Part shown: piece by piece, positions 1 through 8,727 of the stretch | Numbering within the stretch: the stretch's first letter is position 1 | How the letters are laid out: each line of letters starts with the position of its first letter | Assembly: GCF_016406325.1 (NCBI RefSeq) | Contig: NZ_CP066370.1 | Location: forward strand, 1,178,001 to 1,242,000 | Origin: Shewanella putrefaciens | Lineage (GTDB): Bacteria > Pseudomonadota > Gammaproteobacteria > Enterobacterales > Shewanellaceae | Direction: 5' to 3' | Length of the DNA: 64,000 bases | Notes under the pieces: generated by a model | What the model saw: the letters and a program-made list of their open reading frames with translations, nothing else | Database searches by the model: none | What the model was told of the DNA's origin: nothing | Made by a program: the position numbers and the translations under genes

Positions 1-489
1 ATAATAATTTGTAACAGATATGGTCAAGTTATGTGGGCTAGACGTTTTGGCCAACATTCTTGGCAATTCCCTCAAGGTGGTGTTGACGATGGTGAGTCAG
101 CAGAGGAGGCTATGTACCGTGAGTTATATGAAGAAGTCGGCCTAAGACCCGAACATGTACATATATTAACCTCGACTCGTTCTTGGTTAAGGTATCGTCT
201 ACCTAAGCGTTTAGTGAGGCAAGACAGTAAACCAGTCTGCATTGGGCAAAAGCAAAAATGGTTTCTGTTACAATTGAAAAGCCAAGATAGTGCGATTAAT
301 TTAAGTTCTTCAGGGCATCCTGAATTTGACGATTGGCGTTGGGTAAGTTATTGGTATCCCGTGCGACAAGTCGTTTCATTTAAGCGTGATGTATATCGAA
401 AAGTGATGAAAGAGTTTGCGGCAACGGCATTGTCATTCCAAACCCAGGAAATTCCGAGGAAGCGGGGAAGGCAAAAAACGACAGGCTGA
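1..489 (+). CDS. rppH: RNA pyrophosphohydrolase RppH, 5' end cut by window edge
   Basis: A Nudix hydrolase that removes pyrophosphate from the 5' triphosphate end of mRNA and so starts 5'-end-dependent decay in the cytoplasm. The frame is open from base 1, where [20 protein letters not shown] continues a normal RppH N-terminus, so about a dozen residues lie upstream; the internal ATG at 31 is not the real start. The Nudix box (about bases 76-141) is seen as [12 protein letters not shown] followed by REL-EE-G. 162 residues are visible. The gene lies 22 bp before ptsP, the usual gammaproteobacterial order. Confidence 0.96.
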
Positions 490-511
490 TTTTCAAAGAG
501 GATTGAAAACA

Positions 512-2746
512 GTGTTAAATACGCTTAGGGATATTACGCAGGCCGTGGCATCTGCCCACAGTTTAGAAACCGCATTAGCAGTCTTAGTTTCATCCACTAA
601 AGCGGCAATGGACACTCAATGTTGCTCCATCTACATATTAGAAGAGCAAGAACTTGTGTTGTCGGCAACCGATGGCCTTGAAAAAAGTGCTGTTGGTCGG
701 GTGCGTATGCCGCTGACAGAGGGATTAGTTGGACTTGCCGCCCAACGTGAAGAGGCCGTCAATTTAGCGGATGCTAGGCTTCATCCAAGGTTTAAACTCT
801 TCCCCGAGGTTGCAGAAGAAGAATACCGTGCATTTTTAGCTGTACCTATTATCTATCAGAAAGCTGTTGTTGGTGTGATAGTGGTACAGCAGGCCAGTGC
901 TCGTCAGTTTAGCGAGGGAGAAGAGGCGTTTTTAATGACGCTTGCCGCCCAACTTGCTATGGCTATACGCGGGTTGAAGCAAAAAGCTCAGGTGAGTTCG
1001 CACAACCAACAGATTTTGTTTCAAGGGACTTCTGCATCTAATGGTATTGCCATTGCTCATGCATTCGTACTTGGTGGTGAAATTGCCCTTGAGCAGCCCG
1101 ATGTGCGTTGTGAAAATATCGCCATTGAATCTAGCCGATTAGCGGCTGCGATGGGACGTTGTAAAGACGCCATTGGTGCCTTATCTCAACGATTTGATCG
1201 TGAGCAAGATGACGAAGTCGTCTCTATTTTCAATGCGTTACTATTATTACTCGATGATGCTAGTTTGGGTGGTGAGTACACCCGTGAAGTGCAATTAGGG
1301 TGGGCTGCAGAGTCGGCGGTAAGTCGAGTATCTTTGCGTTATATCCAACAGTTTTTTGCAATGGAAGACCCCTATCTTAAAGAACGCGCCAGTGATATTC
1401 GCGATCTCGGTCAAAAGGTATTACGTCAGCTAATCGAGCCTGAGCGTCTTGAACTTGAACCCGATAAGCCCGTCATTCTGGTGACCCGCGAAGCTGACGC
1501 CACTATGTTAGCCGAATTTCCAAGGCAAAAACTTGCAGGAATAGTCACGGAGCTTGGTGGTGTAAACTCCCATGCGGCAATTTTAGCCCGCGCTCTTGGC
1601 GTCCCAGCGATTACGGGGGTTGAGCAATTACTGTCTGCGGATATAGATCAAAAGCTATTAGTCGTGAATGCGAGCCGTGGACAACTGATGGTATCGCCAT
1701 CTCCAGCCGTTGTCAGCGAGTATCGCAGTTTGATTTCAGCGCAAAAAGCATTACAACGTCAGTATGCCCAAGAGTTGTCTTTACCTTCGGTAACCATAGA
1801 TGGTTCACGTATTCGTTTGTATTTAAACGCAGGATTACTCAGTGGTGTCGCCTCTGAAATAGCCGAGGGTGCCGATGGTATTGGGCTTTATCGAACAGAA
1901 ATTCCTTTTATGTTGCAACAACGCTTCCCGAGTGAATCAGAGCAAGTCAAAGTCTATCAGCAGGTTTTATTGGCTGCCTCAAATCGTCCCGTGGTGATGC
2001 GAACTCTAGATGTGGGAGGGGATAAACCTCTGCCATATTTTCCAATTAAAGAGGATAACCCTTTCCTCGGTTGGCGTGGTATTCGTTTATCCCTTGATCA
2101 TCCAGAGCTTTTTTTAGTCCAGTTACGGGCGATGTTACAGGCTGGTGGTGAAGGTAAGCAGTTAAGTATTTTACTTCCAATGGTCAGTAACTTGGATGAG
2201 ATTGATCAAGCTTTAGAATATTTACATCAGGCATATATTGAGCTAAAACATGATGTTAATAACAAGATTGTGATGCCGCGAATTGGCATTATGCTCGAAG
2301 TACCTGCATTGTTATATCAATTAGATGAAGTGGCTAGACGGGTCGATTTTGTTTCTGTAGGAAGTAACGATCTTACCCAATATTTGCTCGCGGTTGATCG
2401 TAATAATCCACGGGTTAGTTCTCTCTTTGATAGCTACCACCCGGGCATTTTACGCGCGCTACATCAAGCTCACCTCGATTGTCTCTATCATAAACTCGAT
2501 ATTAGCATTTGTGGCGAGTTGGCTGGTGAGCCGATGGGGGCGATTTTGCTGGTGGCGATGGGATATGACCAATTGAGTATGAATCAAGGTAGCTTAGCAC
2601 GGATAAACTATTTACTTCGCCGTGTTGCTCGTGCTGATTTAGATCAGTTACTGTCGCAGGCGTTAAGTTTATCAAATGGTTTTCAAGTACGTGAGCTGGT
2701 TAAAGAATATTTGAATGAGCAAGGTTTAGTCACAATTCTTAATTAA
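512..2746 (+). CDS. ptsP: PTS-Ntr phosphoenolpyruvate phosphotransferase (EI-Ntr) PtsP
   Basis: First enzyme of the nitrogen PTS; it takes phosphate from PEP and passes it to NPr (PtsO), then EIIA-Ntr, a regulatory relay. I chose the GTG at 512 (MLNTLRDITQAV) because it matches the known EI-Ntr N-terminus and follows an AAAGAGGA ribosome site; this gives 744 aa, the family length. An N-terminal GAF domain (about 15-160) precedes the enzyme I-like part. The phosphorylated histidine is His354 in GGVNSHAAILAR. The C-terminal PEP-binding barrel holds the active cysteine, Cys667, in SICGELAGEP. It follows rppH by 22 bp, so the two are probably co-transcribed. The reading frame extends upstream into rppH, but that extension is not expected to be translated. 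Confidence 0.96.
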   Translation: MLNTLRDITQAVASAHSLETALAVLVSSTKAAMDTQCCSIYILEEQELVLSATDGLEKSAVGRVRMPLTEGLVGLAAQREEAVNLADARLHPRFKLFPEVAEEEYRAFLAVPIIYQKAVVGVIVVQQASARQFSEGEEAFLMTLAAQLAMAIRGLKQKAQVSSHNQQILFQGTSASNGIAIAHAFVLGGEIALEQPDVRCENIAIESSRLAAAMGRCKDAIGALSQRFDREQDDEVVSIFNALLLLLDDASLGGEYTREVQLGWAAESAVSRVSLRYIQQFFAMEDPYLKERASDIRDLGQKVLRQLIEPERLELEPDKPVILVTREADATMLAEFPRQKLAGIVTELGGVNSHAAILARALGVPAITGVEQLLSADIDQKLLVVNASRGQLMVSPSPAVVSEYRSLISAQKALQRQYAQELSLPSVTIDGSRIRLYLNAGLLSGVASEIAEGADGIGLYRTEIPFMLQQRFPSESEQVKVYQQVLLAASNRPVVMRTLDVGGDKPLPYFPIKEDNPFLGWRGIRLSLDHPELFLVQLRAMLQAGGEGKQLSILLPMVSNLDEIDQALEYLHQAYIELKHDVNNKIVMPRIGIMLEVPALLYQLDEVARRVDFVSVGSNDLTQYLLAVDRNNPRVSSLFDSYHPGILRALHQAHLDCLYHKLDISICGELAGEPMGAILLVAMGYDQLSMNQGSLARINYLLRRVARADLDQLLSQALSLSNGFQVRELVKEYLNEQGLVTILN

Positions 2747-2804
2747 CTAATGGCGTTTTTTGCTTTAAGCTAAGACCTCAATTTATCGCGCTGTAGGTAT
2801 TCGT

Positions 2805-3605
2805 GTGGATAGTTTGTTAACAGTGTTCTTTATTTGCTTAGCTTTAGGTGCATTTGTCGGTTTTATGGCGGGGTTATTAGGGATCGGTGGCGGTTTAATT
2901 GTTGTGCCAGCGCTACTTTATATTTTGCCATCAGTTGGGATTAGCTCATCTCAATTGCCACATATCGCTATTGCGACTTCATTGGCCGCAATTATTCTGA
3001 CCTCCATTTCCTCTGCTAGAGCCCATCATAAGCGTGGCAATATACCTTGGTCTCTATTTAAATCTATGCTGCCAGGGCTTGTGCTTGGAGCGCTTGCTTC
3101 TGGTTTTATTGCTGAACGCATTCCCGCTGATACCCTGCAGCGAGGTTTTGCAATATTTGTGATTTTAATGACAATTCAGATGGTTTATCCGTTTAAGACT
3201 GAGTCGAATCGCCAGTTACCTAATGCTTTTGTGCTTTTTATTGCATCTGCTTTTATTGCGGTATTGGCAGGATTAACGGGAATCGGCGGCGGTATTCTGG
3301 TTGTACCATTTTTGACTTTTTATGGTTTACAGATGCGTCAAGCTGTTGGTTTTTCTGCTGCGATGGGCTTCTTAATCTCTCTTTCTGGCAGTTTTGGATA
3401 TATTATCGCAGGGATGGACGCTCCTGAATTACCTTATGGTACCGTTGGTTTTATCTACTTACCCGCCCTGTTTGGTTTAATTATCACTTCTATTTTTATG
3501 GCGCCAGTAGGCGTAAAAGCCGCGAGTACTTTGCCGACACCTGTATTAAAAAAAATATTTGCACTCTTACTTTTGTGTGTTGGTCTTAAGTTAATTTTGG
3601 CCTAG
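2805..3605 (+). CDS. TauE/SafE (YfcA-type) membrane permease
   Basis: A 266-residue integral membrane protein of the TauE/SafE family, members of which move sulfite, sulfoacetate or other organic anions; the substrate here cannot be told. It has about eight hydrophobic segments and the internal duplication of the family: GIGGGLIVVP near the N-terminus and GIGGGILVVP in the second half. GTG at 2805 is the start that fits the first membrane helix. It sits between ptsP and lgt, probably in the same transcription unit. Confidence 0.85.
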   Translation: MDSLLTVFFICLALGAFVGFMAGLLGIGGGLIVVPALLYILPSVGISSSQLPHIAIATSLAAIILTSISSARAHHKRGNIPWSLFKSMLPGLVLGALASGFIAERIPADTLQRGFAIFVILMTIQMVYPFKTESNRQLPNAFVLFIASAFIAVLAGLTGIGGGILVVPFLTFYGLQMRQAVGFSAAMGFLISLSGSFGYIIAGMDAPELPYGTVGFIYLPALFGLIITSIFMAPVGVKAASTLPTPVLKKIFALLLLCVGLKLILA

Positions 3606-3644
3606 TTTCAGAGCCGCTTTTTTGACGATGTTTATGGATGTTTT

Positions 3645-4448
3645 ATGGCATTAAGTTTTCCCGATATCGATCCGGTGATCGTACAATTTGGCCCGTTTGA
3701 TATTTTAGGACAAACTTTTGAGCCTGCCTTACGTTGGTATGGTTTTACTTATTTAATCGGTTTTGTGGCTGCAATGTGGCTGTTAAACCGTTATGCAGAG
3801 CGTTCTAAGGGTGTTTGGACAAAAGAACAGGTATCCGATCTTTTATTTTATGGTTTTTTAGGGGTGATTTTAGGAGGACGCGTTGGATATGTGCTCTTCT
3901 ATCATTTTGATTATTTTCTCGAAAGTCCAATGTATTTGTTTAAGATTTCCGAAGGCGGAATGTCTTTTCATGGTGGACTAATCGGCGTTATTAGTGCCAT
4001 GTTCTATATCGCTTGGAAGCAACATCGTCCTTTTTTTGCTGTTGCGGATATGGTCGCACCTGTCGTCCCTATTGGTTTGGGAGCAGGGCGCATTGGTAAT
4101 TTTATCAATGGTGAACTTTGGGGGCGGGTGACCGACGTGCCTTGGGGGGTGGTATTTCCTTCGGGCGGCTCAGCACCGCGCCATCCTTCACAGCTATACC
4201 AGTTTGCCTTAGAAGGCGTTGCGTTATTTATTATTCTTTATTGGTTTAGCAAACGCACAACAAAAGTGGGTGCAGTGTCAGGTATGTTTCTATTGGGCTA
4301 CGGTATTTTCCGGGTTGTCGTTGAAACGGTAAGGCAGCCTGATGAGCAACTGGGGCTTTATTGGGGCATGATGACCATGGGGCAGATCCTATCTGTACCA
4401 ATGATTTTGTTCGGTTTATATTTAATTTTTCGTCCACAGGGTAAGTAG
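3645..4448 (+). CDS. lgt: Prolipoprotein diacylglyceryl transferase Lgt
   Basis: Transfers diacylglycerol from phosphatidylglycerol to the lipobox cysteine of prolipoproteins in the inner membrane, the first step of lipoprotein maturation. It is 267 aa with seven predicted membrane segments. The HGGLIGV motif (essential histidine) and the Lgt signature [14 protein letters not shown] are both present. The gene overlaps no neighbour and is followed after 2 bp by thyA, the conserved lgt-thyA pair. Confidence 0.97.
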   Translation: MALSFPDIDPVIVQFGPFDILGQTFEPALRWYGFTYLIGFVAAMWLLNRYAERSKGVWTKEQVSDLLFYGFLGVILGGRVGYVLFYHFDYFLESPMYLFKISEGGMSFHGGLIGVISAMFYIAWKQHRPFFAVADMVAPVVPIGLGAGRIGNFINGELWGRVTDVPWGVVFPSGGSAPRHPSQLYQFALEGVALFIILYWFSKRTTKVGAVSGMFLLGYGIFRVVVETVRQPDEQLGLYWGMMTMGQILSVPMILFGLYLIFRPQGK

Positions 4449-4450
4449 TA

Positions 4451-5245
4451 ATGCAACAGTATTTAGACTTAATGAAGCACATTTTAGCTGAGGGTGTGGA
4501 TAAATCGGATCGTACCGGTACTGGAACTCGTTCAGTATTTGGATATCAAATGCGTTTTGATTTAAGTAAAGGATTTCCCTTAGTCACGACTAAAAAATGC
4601 CATATGCGCTCTATTATCCATGAGTTACTGTGGTTCCTGAAAGGTGAGACTAACATTGCTTACCTTCGTGAAAATAAAGTGAGTATTTGGGATGAATGGG
4701 CCGATGATAATGGCGATTTAGGTCCGGTTTATGGCGCCCAATGGCGTAGCTGGCCAACTCAGAGTGGTGATGCTATTGACCAAATATCACAAGTTATCGC
4801 GCAGATTAAAGCTCAACCAGACTCTCGTCGTTTAATCGTTTCTGCATGGAATGTTGGTGAACTCGATAAAATGGCTTTAGCCCCTTGCCATGCTTTTTTT
4901 CAGTTCTATGTGGCTGATGGCAAGTTATCCTGTCAGCTCTATCAACGCAGTTGTGATGTTTTTCTCGGCTTACCATTTAATATTGCTAGTTACGCACTAC
5001 TAACGATGATGGTTGCCCAGCAGTGTGATTTAGCGCTTGGTGATTTTGTGTGGACAGGCGGGGATACGCATTTGTATTCCAATCATATGGAACAAACGGT
5101 GCTGCAATTGAGCCGGGAACCCAAACCGTTACCTTTAATGACGATTCTGCGTAAACCTGAATCTATTTTCGACTATCAATTCGAAGATTTTGAACTGACA
5201 AATTACAATCCTCATCCTCACATCAAAGCTCCTGTCGCCGTTTAG
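4451..5245 (+). CDS. thyA: Thymidylate synthase ThyA
   Basis: Makes dTMP from dUMP using methylene-tetrahydrofolate. It is 264 aa, the exact length of the short bacterial form. The nucleophile is Cys146 in [12 protein letters not shown], and the dUMP-binding [17 protein letters not shown] stretch follows. It starts 2 bp after the lgt stop, so translation is likely coupled. A strong intrinsic terminator follows at 5261. Confidence 0.98.
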   Translation: MQQYLDLMKHILAEGVDKSDRTGTGTRSVFGYQMRFDLSKGFPLVTTKKCHMRSIIHELLWFLKGETNIAYLRENKVSIWDEWADDNGDLGPVYGAQWRSWPTQSGDAIDQISQVIAQIKAQPDSRRLIVSAWNVGELDKMALAPCHAFFQFYVADGKLSCQLYQRSCDVFLGLPFNIASYALLTMMVAQQCDLALGDFVWTGGDTHLYSNHMEQTVLQLSREPKPLPLMTILRKPESIFDYQFEDFELTNYNPHPHIKAPVAV

Positions 5246-5260
5246 GTACATTTTTCGAGC

Positions 5261-5291
5261 AAACACCTCGGAATAGCCGAGGTGTTTTGTC
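5261..5291 (+). terminator. Intrinsic terminator after thyA
   Basis: An 11-bp perfect stem, AAACACCTCGG / CCGAGGTGTTT, with loop AATAG, followed by TTTTGTC. It closes the ptsP-lgt-thyA unit before nhaA. Confidence 0.85.
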
Positions 5292-5361
5292 GAAACTTAC
5301 GATTATACTAGTTGTTACTATTCGTCTACACTCAATACATTATGGTTTTTCGGAGTGTAAG

Positions 5362-6531
5362 ATGGAAAAAGCAATTAGAAATTTTCTAAGCCAAGAGTCA
5401 GCGGGCGGCATCCTATTATTGGTTGCTGTTGTCTTTGCTATGCTGATGGCTAATTCTCCTTTATCAGGACTTTATCAAGGTTTTTTAGGGACTGATGTCC
5501 AAGTTCGCGTGGGTGCGTTAGATATTCATAAACCTTTATTACTCTGGATTAATGATGGCCTAATGGCATTATTCTTCCTGCTGATTGGGTTAGAAGTGAA
5601 GCGTGAGTTACTCGAAGGGGCGTTATCAAGTGTTGCCCAAGCATCGCTGCCTAGTTTTGCTGCTATTGGTGGGATGTTAGTTCCTGCTGGTATTTATTTG
5701 TTATTTAACTATGGCGACCCAGTGACTCAAGCGGGATGGGCAATTCCTGCTGCAACTGATATTGCTTTTGCTTTGGGGATTATGGCCTTACTCGGTAATA
5801 GAGTCCCTGTTGCATTAAAAGTTTTTCTTTTAGCACTCGCGATTATCGATGATCTGGGTGTTATTGTGATTATTGCCCTATTTTATAGTAGTGACTTATC
5901 AACCATTAGTTTAGCGATTGCTAGTGTCGCGATTCTTGGTCTTGTGGGGTTAAACCGTAAAGGCATTACAGCATTGACGCCTTACGGGATTTTAGGCCTG
6001 ATCCTTTGGGTTGCGGTGCTTAAATCTGGTGTTCATGCCACTCTAGCGGGTGTCATTATTGCCTTTTGTATACCACTGCGTGCTAAAGATGGAAGTTCAC
6101 CTTCTGAACATCTTGAGCACAGTTTACATCCATGGAGTAATTTTCTCATTTTACCCGTGTTTGCTTTTGCGAATGCGGGTGTTGCTCTAGGAAATATGAG
6201 TTTAGATACCTTGCTCTCGCCTGTTCCTATCGGTATTGCATTAGGCTTGATATTAGGTAAGCCCATCGGAGTCATGTTATTTAGCTTTATTGCGGTTAAG
6301 TTAAAGTTAGCTCGATTACCCGATAATGTTGGGTGGATGCAAATTGCACCTGTGGCGGCTATGTGTGGTATTGGATTTACCATGTCGATGTTTATTGCAT
6401 CCTTAGCTTTTGAGCAAGCTGATCCTATGTACGGTGATTTGGCTCGCCTAGGAACTCTAATTGGTTCGTTTATTGCGGCATTGGTTGGATATTTCTGGCT
6501 GTCGAAAGTATTACCTAAAAAAGGAGTATAA
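5362..6531 (+). CDS. nhaA: Na+/H+ antiporter NhaA
   Basis: Inner-membrane antiporter that expels one Na+ for two H+, for pH and sodium homeostasis. The ATG at 5362 ([13 protein letters not shown]) follows a CGGAGTG ribosome site and gives 389 aa, as in E. coli; the frame is open further upstream. The ion-binding pair Asp163-Asp164 (AIIDDLGV) and the pH-sensing His225 (SGVHATLAG) fall at the E. coli positions. It is followed after 2 bp by a small secreted-protein gene and then nhaR, so sodium-dependent activation by NhaR is likely. Confidence 0.97.
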   Translation: MEKAIRNFLSQESAGGILLLVAVVFAMLMANSPLSGLYQGFLGTDVQVRVGALDIHKPLLLWINDGLMALFFLLIGLEVKRELLEGALSSVAQASLPSFAAIGGMLVPAGIYLLFNYGDPVTQAGWAIPAATDIAFALGIMALLGNRVPVALKVFLLALAIIDDLGVIVIIALFYSSDLSTISLAIASVAILGLVGLNRKGITALTPYGILGLILWVAVLKSGVHATLAGVIIAFCIPLRAKDGSSPSEHLEHSLHPWSNFLILPVFAFANAGVALGNMSLDTLLSPVPIGIALGLILGKPIGVMLFSFIAVKLKLARLPDNVGWMQIAPVAAMCGIGFTMSMFIASLAFEQADPMYGDLARLGTLIGSFIAALVGYFWLSKVLPKKGV

Positions 6532-6533
6532 CT

Positions 6534-6920
6534 ATGATAAAAATTAAGCTGTTGGGAATGGCCATATTCTTTTCTTTATCATCAACTGCAATGGCGACGC
6601 AAATAGAGGCTTGTAATAAGGACGTCACATCATTGACTTGCCAAAGCTATCTTGAGGGGATTGTTGATGGTGCTCTGATGTTTAAGCCTGAATCATTAGG
6701 TGCAAGACTTGAAACTAACGGTTACGAGTCCAGAGCACTTAAATACCGCGGGGGTAAGCGTTTCCAAGAAGCTAATCGAACTTATTGCGCTAGTCGTATT
6801 CCTGACCGTAATAGCCTAGTTTTAGGTGTCACAGAGGCAGTCAGTACTGGTACCGCTGCGGATTTAGAACAGTTACAGGGTATTGTCGTTAACTTATTAG
6901 ATTGCCAACGTTTAAAATAA
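6534..6920 (+). CDS. Small secreted protein, possibly Rap1a/Tai-like
   Basis: A 128-residue protein with a clear signal peptide (MIKIKLLGMAIFFSLSSTAM, cleavage near ATQ). The mature part has three spaced cysteines and the pattern CQSYLEGIVDG followed later by YCASRIPD, which resembles the Rap1a/Tai immunity-like fold; this is resemblance by eye only. A good AAGGAG site lies in the last codons of nhaA and the gene starts 2 bp after the nhaA stop, so it is in the nhaA operon. Function unknown; a role in the envelope under sodium or pH stress is only an inference from position. Confidence 0.7.
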   Translation: MIKIKLLGMAIFFSLSSTAMATQIEACNKDVTSLTCQSYLEGIVDGALMFKPESLGARLETNGYESRALKYRGGKRFQEANRTYCASRIPDRNSLVLGVTEAVSTGTAADLEQLQGIVVNLLDCQRLK

Positions 6921-6934
6921 ACTCTATGAATGAA

Positions 6935-6965
6935 CCACCATGGTGAATGCTATGGTGGCGCTTTT
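6935..6965 (+). terminator. Probable terminator hairpin before nhaR
   Basis: CCACCAT / ATGGTGG stem of 7 bp with a 10-nt loop, followed by CGCTTTTG. The T-run is short, so it may end only part of the transcripts from nhaA. Confidence 0.45.
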
Positions 6966-7027
6966 GTGACGGTAATGATTCTCGTTGTATCGAGATCACG
7001 TTTAGCGATAAGGGAAAACAAGCGGCT

Positions 7028-7936
7028 ATGCTGCATCTCAATTATAACCATTTATATTATTTCTGGATGATCAAAAAAAAGGGCTCTGTTGCTAAGGCGG
7101 CTGAGGCCCTTTTCTTGACTCCACAAACAATCACAGGTCAGATCAGAGCCTTAGAAGACCGGCTTAATGGTAGCTTATTCAAGCGTGTTGGGCGTAGTCT
7201 TGAGGCGACTGAACTCGGGGAGCTTGTCTTTCGCTATGCAGATAAGATGTTTAGCTTAAGCTATGAAATGCTCGATCTACTGAACTACCAAAAAGATAAT
7301 GCCATTCTCTTTGAAGTGGGTATTGCTGATGCTCTATCTAAAGCGTTGGTTAGTCGAGTTTTATTATCTGTAGTACCTAGTGATAGCTCAATGCATTTAG
7401 CCTGTTATGAGGCGACACATGAGAGTTTAATGGCACGTTTACGTGAACATAAACTGGATATGATCCTATCTGATTGTGCTGGAGAGTCGCTAAAGTACCC
7501 AGAGATTTTATCTAAAAAATTGGGAGAGTGTGGCGTCAGTTTTTTTTCAGCAGACACTTACAGTGCCGACTTTCCTGCATGTTTAGAACAAGGTCGCCTA
7601 TTGATTCCTGGACGTAAAACCTCTCTTGGACAGCAGTTATATCGCTGGTTTGACGAGCAAAATCTTAATGTAAAAATTCTCGGGGAATTTGATGATGCTG
7701 CGATGATGAAGGCTTTTGGCTACCTTAAACGCGGTATATTTGTCACACCGTCCATTTATCGCCAAGAAGTTATCTCCCACGGTATGAATCTGCTTGGTGA
7801 AACCCATGATGTGAAGGAGGAGTATCACGTGATGTTTGCTGAGCGTATGATCCAACATCCCGCAGTTAAGCGATTGCTCGAAACGGATTTTAGTGATTTG
7901 TTTGCTGGTCTAGATGCACAAGTTCAGCAATGCTAA
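7028..7936 (+). CDS. nhaR: LysR-family transcriptional activator NhaR
   Basis: Sodium-responsive LysR-type regulator of nhaA. The ATG at 7028 (MLHLNYNHLYYFWMIKKKGS) matches the conserved NhaR N-terminus and gives 302 aa; the open frame upstream is not expected to be coding. The helix-turn-helix (about 20-40, VAKAAEALFLTPQTITGQIR) is followed by the effector domain. It lies downstream of nhaA in the same orientation, separated by about 100 bp with a hairpin, so it may also have its own promoter. Confidence 0.95.
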   Translation: MLHLNYNHLYYFWMIKKKGSVAKAAEALFLTPQTITGQIRALEDRLNGSLFKRVGRSLEATELGELVFRYADKMFSLSYEMLDLLNYQKDNAILFEVGIADALSKALVSRVLLSVVPSDSSMHLACYEATHESLMARLREHKLDMILSDCAGESLKYPEILSKKLGECGVSFFSADTYSADFPACLEQGRLLIPGRKTSLGQQLYRWFDEQNLNVKILGEFDDAAMMKAFGYLKRGIFVTPSIYRQEVISHGMNLLGETHDVKEEYHVMFAERMIQHPAVKRLLETDFSDLFAGLDAQVQQC

Positions 7937-8021
7937 TTTTTGTGTAATTCAGACTGGTTTCATCGACACTCCAACACTGCTACTGATAAACTAATGCGAA
8001 CTCTACTTTGGGAGAAATACC

Positions 8022-8270
8022 TTGGAATTAATGAATATTGCACGGGTTCGTTGGGCATGTCGTCGTGGAATGTTGGAATTGGATGTGCTGTTTCAACCTT
8101 TCGTCGAGAATATTTATCAAGATTTGTCAGATATAGATAAAGCATCGTTTATTCGATTATTAGAATGTGAAGATCCTGAGTTGTTTGCTTGGTTTATGGG
8201 GCACGAAGCCTGTCCTGATGCAGAGCTAGCTCGCATGGTTGTTAAAGTTCGTGGAAGAGCAGCACCATAG
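8022..8270 (+). CDS. sdhE: FAD assembly factor SdhE (YgfY/CptB)
   Basis: Small cytoplasmic protein that promotes covalent FAD attachment to SdhA and FrdA. It is 82 aa with the diagnostic RWACRRGMLELD motif (RGxxE). I chose the TTG at 8022 because GGGAG at 8010-8014 sits 7 nt before it; the ATG at 8031 would be 16 nt away. It overlaps the start of ygfX, the conserved sdhE-ygfX pair. Confidence 0.93.
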   Translation: MELMNIARVRWACRRGMLELDVLFQPFVENIYQDLSDIDKASFIRLLECEDPELFAWFMGHEACPDAELARMVVKVRGRAAP

Positions 8271-8691
8271 TTTTAGCGTAAAAGCCTCGTTCGACCAACG
8301 GCTCTCGTTGGTCGTTTTTATGTGCGTTTGTTCCTCATCATTCCTTATTTGGCCTTATACAGAACATTGGTTAGTGGCGCTGCTACGGCTTGGATTGTTT
8401 TTGTTATCCGTTAGCTTTTTGATATGGCAATTGTGGAGGCTTAAGGACTGGCGTTTAAGCTTTATGCTTAATGGTAAAGGTGACGGTCGATTATCCACGG
8501 GAGAACATTTCAGAATTTTAAGGCGCACATGGGTTACCCCATTCGTATGTATGATATACATCGATGTTGAAGAAAAAACGCGTTTAGTATTGCTTTGGGC
8601 CGATATGTTTACGGGTGTTGACTATAGACATTTATGCCGATTATTGCTTAAGGCTAAAATGTTGCAAGCTAAATCTCAGGCTGAAATTTAG
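8251..8691 (+). CDS. ygfX: YgfX (CptA)-like membrane protein
   Basis: The likely GTG start at 8251 (MEEQHHSFSVKASFDQRLSL) overlaps the sdhE end by 20 bp and gives 146 aa; a TTG at 8239 is also in frame. Two adjacent membrane helices (about residues 20-65) precede a soluble C-terminal part, as in E. coli YgfX, which has been described as a toxin acting on MreB and FtsZ and as a flavinylation partner of SdhE. Alignment by eye to YgfX starts before the SdhE stop, which supports the early start. A perfect terminator-shaped hairpin lies inside its first codons at 8292. Confidence 0.8.
   Translation: MEEQHHSFSVKASFDQRLSLVVFMCVCSSSFLIWPYTEHWLVALLRLGLFLLSVSFLIWQLWRLKDWRLSFMLNGKGDGRLSTGEHFRILRRTWVTPFVCMIYIDVEEKTRLVLLWADMFTGVDYRHLCRLLLKAKMLQAKSQAEI
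8292..8319 (+). terminator. Intrinsic-terminator-shaped hairpin inside ygfX
   Basis: Perfect 9-bp stem CGACCAACG / CGTTGGTCG, loop GCTCT, then TTTTT. It lies 22 nt after the sdhE stop and about 40 nt into ygfX, encoding part of the FDQRLSLVVFM stretch. It could end most transcripts after sdhE when ygfX is poorly translated. Confidence 0.65.
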
Positions 8692-8727
8692 CTTGCATAA
8701 TGAATGTCTGAACGGATAAATTTTCGC

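Noticed and set aside
416..511. Longer ptsP start within rppH
   Set aside because: The conserved N-terminus and the ribosome site point to GTG 512.
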